DNA of 8,394 nt, taken from positions 1 through 8,394 of the forward strand of contig URCP01000114.1 of assembly GCA_900546315.1 (NCBI GenBank). The letters run 5' to 3'. The notes beneath the pieces were generated by a model. That model had not been told where the DNA came from. It worked only from the letters and a program-made list of their open reading frames with translations, and made no database searches. Below, piece by piece: positions 5,984-8,394 of this stretch; within the stretch, counting starts at the first letter, position 1, and each line of letters opens with the position of its first letter. Source of the DNA: an uncultured Eubacteriales bacterium (GTDB lineage: Bacteria > Bacillota > Clostridia > Oscillospirales > CAG-272). The position numbers and the translations under genes were made by a program.

Positions 5984-7453
5984 TTATTCAAAGGCGGCAA
6001 GGAAGAGCGCTGTCTTCTCCTGTATCGTCGTCTCATTCGCGGCGTACCACGACGAGAAATTCTTGTCATTCGCCTCGACCATGGTCTGGTACTGCGCGCC
6101 GGAGACGCCGGTCGCCATTGACGCGCCCCACCCGAAATCGAACGTAAGCGTCTGGCGGATGAGATTTATCATCTCGATCGATTCCTCGTCACGCGCGTAT
6201 TTGCCCTTCAGCGCCGTCTCATAGAACGCCTTCGCCACCGTGTCCGTCGACTCGCGGCACATCGCCTCAAGAACGAATCCGGAGATGTCAGGATCTTTCG
6301 CCGTTATTGGAACGCACATCATCGAGACATCGTTCTTCGTCGTCGTCTTGTATTCCGCCTGATTCTCATCGAACTTCGGAAGCGGGATGATACCGAAGTC
6401 ATCGCTCATGTCACGGAGTTTTGAGGAGACCCCGAGCAAATTCTCGAACAACAGCGCGCGCCCGTCGCTGAATATCTTCATGGCGTCGGTCTCGTTGTCC
6501 TCAGTGTACAGCACATCAGGCGACACGGAGAAGTCGACGATCCTATCAACTACATTTATCGTGTGCTCGTTGTTCCAGATAAGCTCGCCGGTTTTTGATA
6601 TCGTCGGAGTGTCATAGTTCACGACGAACGGACGGATATAGTACTTTCCCGCAGTGAATCCGTACATATCGCCGCTGCTCTTCACGCCGTCGCCATCGAG
6701 ATCCTGATATACTCCCTTTGTCACCTCAAGCATCTTGTCGTGCGTCCACTTGCCGTCCCGCACGAGCTGGTAGAAATCGGGAGAGGAGAAATCCTCGGCG
6801 AGCTTCTTGTTGTAGAACATACAGTTGATTCCCTCGAGCAGGGAAACCGAGATATCGCCGCCGATCTCAAAGCACTTCCCGTTATATGTCAGCGCGTCGA
6901 CCCCCGCCTGCGTCCACCACGGCGCGTCCGGCTGGATATTCGGCACATCGTAGAGATTCATGAGATCCCCGTTCAGGATGTTCATTACGAGCACCGCCTG
7001 ATACCCGGCGATAAAATCATACTCTCCGTCCCCGGCAAGCACCGAGTTGTGTATCGTGTTCGTGAAATCCGTGTGACTTCCCCACGCGCCTTTCTGTTCT
7101 ATGAAATTCAGCTTGCAGTTGTACTTGTCCTCGACCGCGCGGTTGCGGGCGTGGATGGCGTCCGAGACCGTGTCGCCGACGCTCTCCTCGTCGATGACGA
7201 ACTCGTAATCCCACTCTGTCCGGATGAAGGCGTTTATCGTCCTCCCGCCGAGGTCGCGCTTTTCGAGCGGCGCGATTGTGGTCTCGTCCGATTCTCCGGA
7301 CGAGGTTTCCCCGTCGCCTCCCGAAGCCGTCGTCACGTCCGCCGGGTCTGTGTCGTTTTTCGCGCCGCCGTCTCCTCCGCAGGAAGCGAGCGTCGACACG
7401 GCAAGAAGCGCCGCTAAAAACATCGCCGATAATCTGTGTGTTCTTTTCATCAT
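5984..7453 (-). CDS. Extracellular solute-binding lipoprotein of a sugar ABC transporter
   Basis: The 489-residue product is a predicted lipoprotein that captures a sugar or oligosaccharide outside the membrane. The signal peptide has basic residues (KRTHR), a hydrophobic stretch and the lipobox LASC with Cys25. An acidic Gly/Ser/Thr-rich linker of about 45 residues follows. The mature domain begins near DLGGRTINAF and carries the GDTVSDAIHARNRAVEDKY pattern typical of clostridial family-1 binding proteins. DLDGDG (251-256) with a nearby D-x-YGF (262-266) is the Asp-rich, probably calcium-binding loop seen in such proteins. I chose ATG 7453 because AAAGG (7464-7468) is 10 nt upstream; ATG 7462 is 1 nt from that site. 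No permease or ATPase gene follows, so the transporter partners are elsewhere. The gene has its own promoter and is first in the operon with the two flavoprotein genes. Confidence 0.93.
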   Translation of the reverse strand: MMKRTHRLSAMFLAALLAVSTLASCGGDGGAKNDTDPADVTTASGGDGETSSGESDETTIAPLEKRDLGGRTINAFIRTEWDYEFVIDEESVGDTVSDAIHARNRAVEDKYNCKLNFIEQKGAWGSHTDFTNTIHNSVLAGDGEYDFIAGYQAVLVMNILNGDLMNLYDVPNIQPDAPWWTQAGVDALTYNGKCFEIGGDISVSLLEGINCMFYNKKLAEDFSSPDFYQLVRDGKWTHDKMLEVTKGVYQDLDGDGVKSSGDMYGFTAGKYYIRPFVVNYDTPTISKTGELIWNNEHTINVVDRIVDFSVSPDVLYTEDNETDAMKIFSDGRALLFENLLGVSSKLRDMSDDFGIIPLPKFDENQAEYKTTTKNDVSMMCVPITAKDPDISGFVLEAMCRESTDTVAKAFYETALKGKYARDEESIEMINLIRQTLTFDFGWGASMATGVSGAQYQTMVEANDKNFSSWYAANETTIQEKTALFLAAFE

Positions 7454-7478
7454 TCTGCCCATACCTTTCAGTTTGTTC

Positions 7479-7495
7479 CCGGCACTTTGTGTCGG
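7479..7495. repeat. Imperfect inverted repeat in the binding-protein leader
   Basis: CCGGCAC and GTGTCGG flank a TTT centre, with six of seven positions symmetric. It lies about 15-31 nt downstream of the predicted transcription start of the binding-protein gene. It could be a small operator or a leader hairpin, and chance is not excluded. Confidence 0.35.
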
Positions 7496-7516
7496 TTCAT
7501 TTATGTACCTGATATT

Positions 7517-7545
7517 AGTATACAGCAGATCGGAAAAAAAAACAA
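7517..7545 (-). promoter_or_regulatory. Promoter of the binding-protein operon
   Basis: On the - strand the -10 is TATACT (7522-7517) and the -35 is TTGTTT (7545-7540) with a 17-bp spacer that includes part of a nine-T run. The predicted transcription start is near 7510, giving a leader of about 57 nt. The -35 box matches the consensus in only three positions, so an activator or an open repressor state may matter. Confidence 0.6.
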
Positions 7546-7550
7546 GCAAC

Positions 7551-7580
7551 AAAACAAACCGAAAATGTCGTAAAACAAAC
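7551..7580. repeat. Direct repeat AAAACAAAC with 21-bp period, candidate operator
   Basis: Identical 9-mers lie at 7551-7559 and 7572-7580, exactly 21 bp apart, which is two helical turns and the same DNA face. A partial third copy, AAAACAAG, at 7539-7546 overlaps the -35 box of the binding-protein promoter. The array is between the broken DeoR-type regulator and the gene it would most likely control. Some DeoR-family proteins bind tandem direct repeats. The A-rich composition makes chance repeats easier. Confidence 0.4.
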
Positions 7581-7583
7581 TTT

Positions 7584-8036
7584 TCACTCGGCGGAGGCGA
7601 TTCCCGCGTTCTTTTCCTCCGTGTTCGACACCACAGCGTCGAGCTCATCTATATTCCCGAGATTATAGAGATACTTCTTCCCGAACTTGTTCCTGTCGCA
7701 GAGCAGCACCTTCTTCTTAGACTGCCCCATCATCGCCTTTCTGAGTATCATCTCCTCGATCGACACGTCGCTCATGACCCCGTCATCCGAGACGCCGCGG
7801 CAGGAGAAAAAGCAGATATCCGCGTTGAAATTCCGGACGAAATTCTCCGCCGCCTCGCCTATATACGAAAACGAGTGCGGCATCATCTGCCCGCCGGTCG
7901 AAAACACCTTTATCCCGTGCTCACCGAGAGTCACCGCCGTCCGCGCACCGGACGTCACCACTATCAGATCTTTATACGCCGCGAGGTACGGAACCATATA
8001 ATAAGCGCTCGTCGAGCCGTCGAGCATCAGAACCAA
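7584..8036 (-). CDS. C-terminal sensor half of the broken DeoR-family regulator
   Basis: This open frame after the TGA covers nearly all of the effector-binding/oligomerisation domain and ends at TGA 7586-7584. TTG 8036 has AAGGA 4 nt upstream, so reinitiation is conceivable but weak. Two of the upstream family residues (AADFVKDG) fall outside this start, which argues that it is a remnant rather than a designed gene. Confidence 0.45.
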   Translation of the reverse strand: MVLMLDGSTSAYYMVPYLAAYKDLIVVTSGARTAVTLGEHGIKVFSTGGQMMPHSFSYIGEAAENFVRNFNADICFFSCRGVSDDGVMSDVSIEEMILRKAMMGQSKKKVLLCDRNKFGKKYLYNLGNIDELDAVVSNTEEKNAGIASAE

Positions 8037-8063
8037 TCCGTCCTTGACGAAATCCGCCGCTTT

Positions 8064-8330
8064 TCAGCCCATCTCGACCTTCGCCGCGCTGCGCTCCTTT
8101 TCGCGGAGCAGGAACGGTATCTCGCCGTCGGTAGCGCCAGACAAGAGCTTCGCGCCTCCGTAGCATTTCGTCACCATCCCGCGCCGCTCAAGCTCGGTGA
8201 GATCGCGGCGTATCGTCGGCTCGCTGACGAAAAATGTCTCCGCGAGTTCCCGGACGGTGATGTCGGGGCGCTTGCCTATCAGCGCGAAAATGTTCTGTTG
8301 TCTCTCGGATATTGTCATGCTTTTTTCCAT
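8064..8330 (-). CDS. N-terminal DNA-binding half of the broken DeoR-family regulator
   Basis: These 88 codons encode the complete winged helix-turn-helix plus the start of the linker, ending at TGA 8066-8064. If translated alone it could still bind DNA weakly without effector control. The outer ATG is 8330, touching AAAGGA (8336-8331). ATG 8318 would give the more usual family start MTISERQQ, with a GGAAAA site 7 nt upstream. Confidence 0.6.
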   Translation of the reverse strand: MEKSMTISERQQNIFALIGKRPDITVRELAETFFVSEPTIRRDLTELERRGMVTKCYGGAKLLSGATDGEIPFLLREKERSAAKVEMG

Positions 8331-8338
8331 TCCTTTAC

Positions 8339-8344
8339 ATTATA
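8339..8344 (-). promoter_or_regulatory. Candidate -10 box of the DeoR-type regulator gene
   Basis: A perfect TATAAT on the - strand lies 8 nt before the ATG at 8330. The matching -35 position (CAAACA, 8367-8362, 17-bp spacer) fits the consensus in only three bases. If used, transcription would start within about 2 nt of the ATG, giving an almost leaderless mRNA. The rest of 8345-8394 holds no gene that I can see. Confidence 0.4.
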
Positions 8345-8394
8345 TGACTTATCTGCCTGATTGTTTGATCATTCATGCACATTTTGGCACCGCG

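Larger units (their letters stand above)
7584..8330 (-). pseudogene. DeoR/GlpR-family transcriptional regulator interrupted by an in-frame TGA
   Basis: Read through, the frame spans 248 codons, the normal length for this family of sugar-phosphate-responsive regulators. The N-terminal winged helix is intact: ERQQNIFALI, VRELAETFFVSEPTIRRDL (residues 26-44) and the wing MVTKCYGGAK. The C-terminal sensor domain is also intact: DGSTSAYYM, VVTSGART, FFSCRGVSDDG and LLCDRNKFG. Codon 89 (8066-8064) is TGA, in the hinge between domains, at a place where KVEMG-x-KAADFVKDG would continue smoothly. There is no frameshift: both halves are in the same frame. A CGA-to-TGA change (Arg to stop) is the simplest route. 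TGA also ends the half-size flavoprotein gene and this gene itself, so a global reassignment of TGA is unlikely. Possible explanations are a recent nonsense mutation, strain variation, an assembly error, or two separately made halves. Confidence 0.85.

Noticed and set aside
5034..6224. 396-codon open frame on the + strand
   Set aside because: It is antisense to both flavoprotein genes and the end of the binding-protein gene. It is Arg/Pro-rich and crosses real gene boundaries and a hairpin.
6740..7417. 225-codon open frame on the + strand
   Set aside because: It is the complement of the binding-protein gene and shows no recognisable motif.
7532..7583. Intrinsic terminator of the regulator gene at the nine-T run
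   Set aside because: No stable hairpin precedes the T-run on the - strand. The run is better explained as part of the promoter spacer.
7454..7648. N-terminal extension of the binding-protein frame
   Set aside because: It would place the lipoprotein signal peptide about 65 residues inside the protein and would run through the promoter and the end of the regulator gene.
8064..8066. TGA as selenocysteine or as a reassigned sense codon
   Set aside because: DeoR-type regulators have no selenocysteine at this place, no selenocysteine hairpin is evident, and TGA serves as a normal stop codon at 5160 and 7584.
7224..8360. 378-codon open frame on the + strand
   Set aside because: It is antisense to the binding-protein signal region, the promoter gap and the regulator. 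Its composition is not protein-like and it has no ribosome site that fits.

Overview
The window looks like a chromosomal segment from a GC-rich member of the Clostridia (Bacillota), of the kind common in gut or rumen. The evidence is indirect: strong Shine-Dalgarno sequences (AAAGGA, GGAGG), lipoprotein signal peptides on an exported sugar-binding protein, short AT-rich gaps between compact genes, and protein families typical of that class. There is no rRNA, tRNA, CRISPR array or mobile element to place it further.

Layout. On the + strand: the 3' end of a probable glycoside hydrolase (2-220); an intrinsic terminator whose 3' arm contains the -35 box of a strong promoter (225-281); a phosphoglucomutase/phosphomannomutase (334-1740); a short terminator-like hairpin; then a three-gene string of a DUF6886-type protein (1798-2343), an ACT-domain protein (2346-2711) and an unrecognised lipoprotein (2742-3410). 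A bidirectional terminator (3420-3444) separates this half from the - strand half. Read 5' to 3' on the - strand, that half holds a DeoR-family regulator broken by one in-frame TGA (8330-7584), an ABC-type sugar-binding lipoprotein (7453-5984), a half-size flavoprotein-like protein with a degraded dinucleotide motif (5927-5160), and a full FAD-dependent oxidoreductase with a HEAT-like C-terminal region (5163-3448).

How the genes may work together. The - strand genes form a small carbohydrate or polyol locus: a sugar-phosphate-sensing type regulator, an exported binding protein with no permease beside it, and two overlapping flavoprotein genes that probably act on the captured compound or a derivative. 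An 11-bp stem-loop without a U-tract lies between the binding-protein gene and the flavoprotein pair, and both flavoprotein genes use non-ATG starts. Together these suggest much more binding protein is made than enzyme. A 9-bp direct repeat with a 21-bp period upstream of the binding-protein promoter is a candidate operator. The + strand phosphohexomutase is a housekeeping sugar-phosphate enzyme with its own promoter. The three genes after it have no assigned pathway.

The best candidates for something undescribed are the coupled pair of half-size and full-size flavoproteins tied to an orphan binding protein, and the regulator with an otherwise intact reading frame interrupted by TGA. All gaps between genes are under 150 bases.
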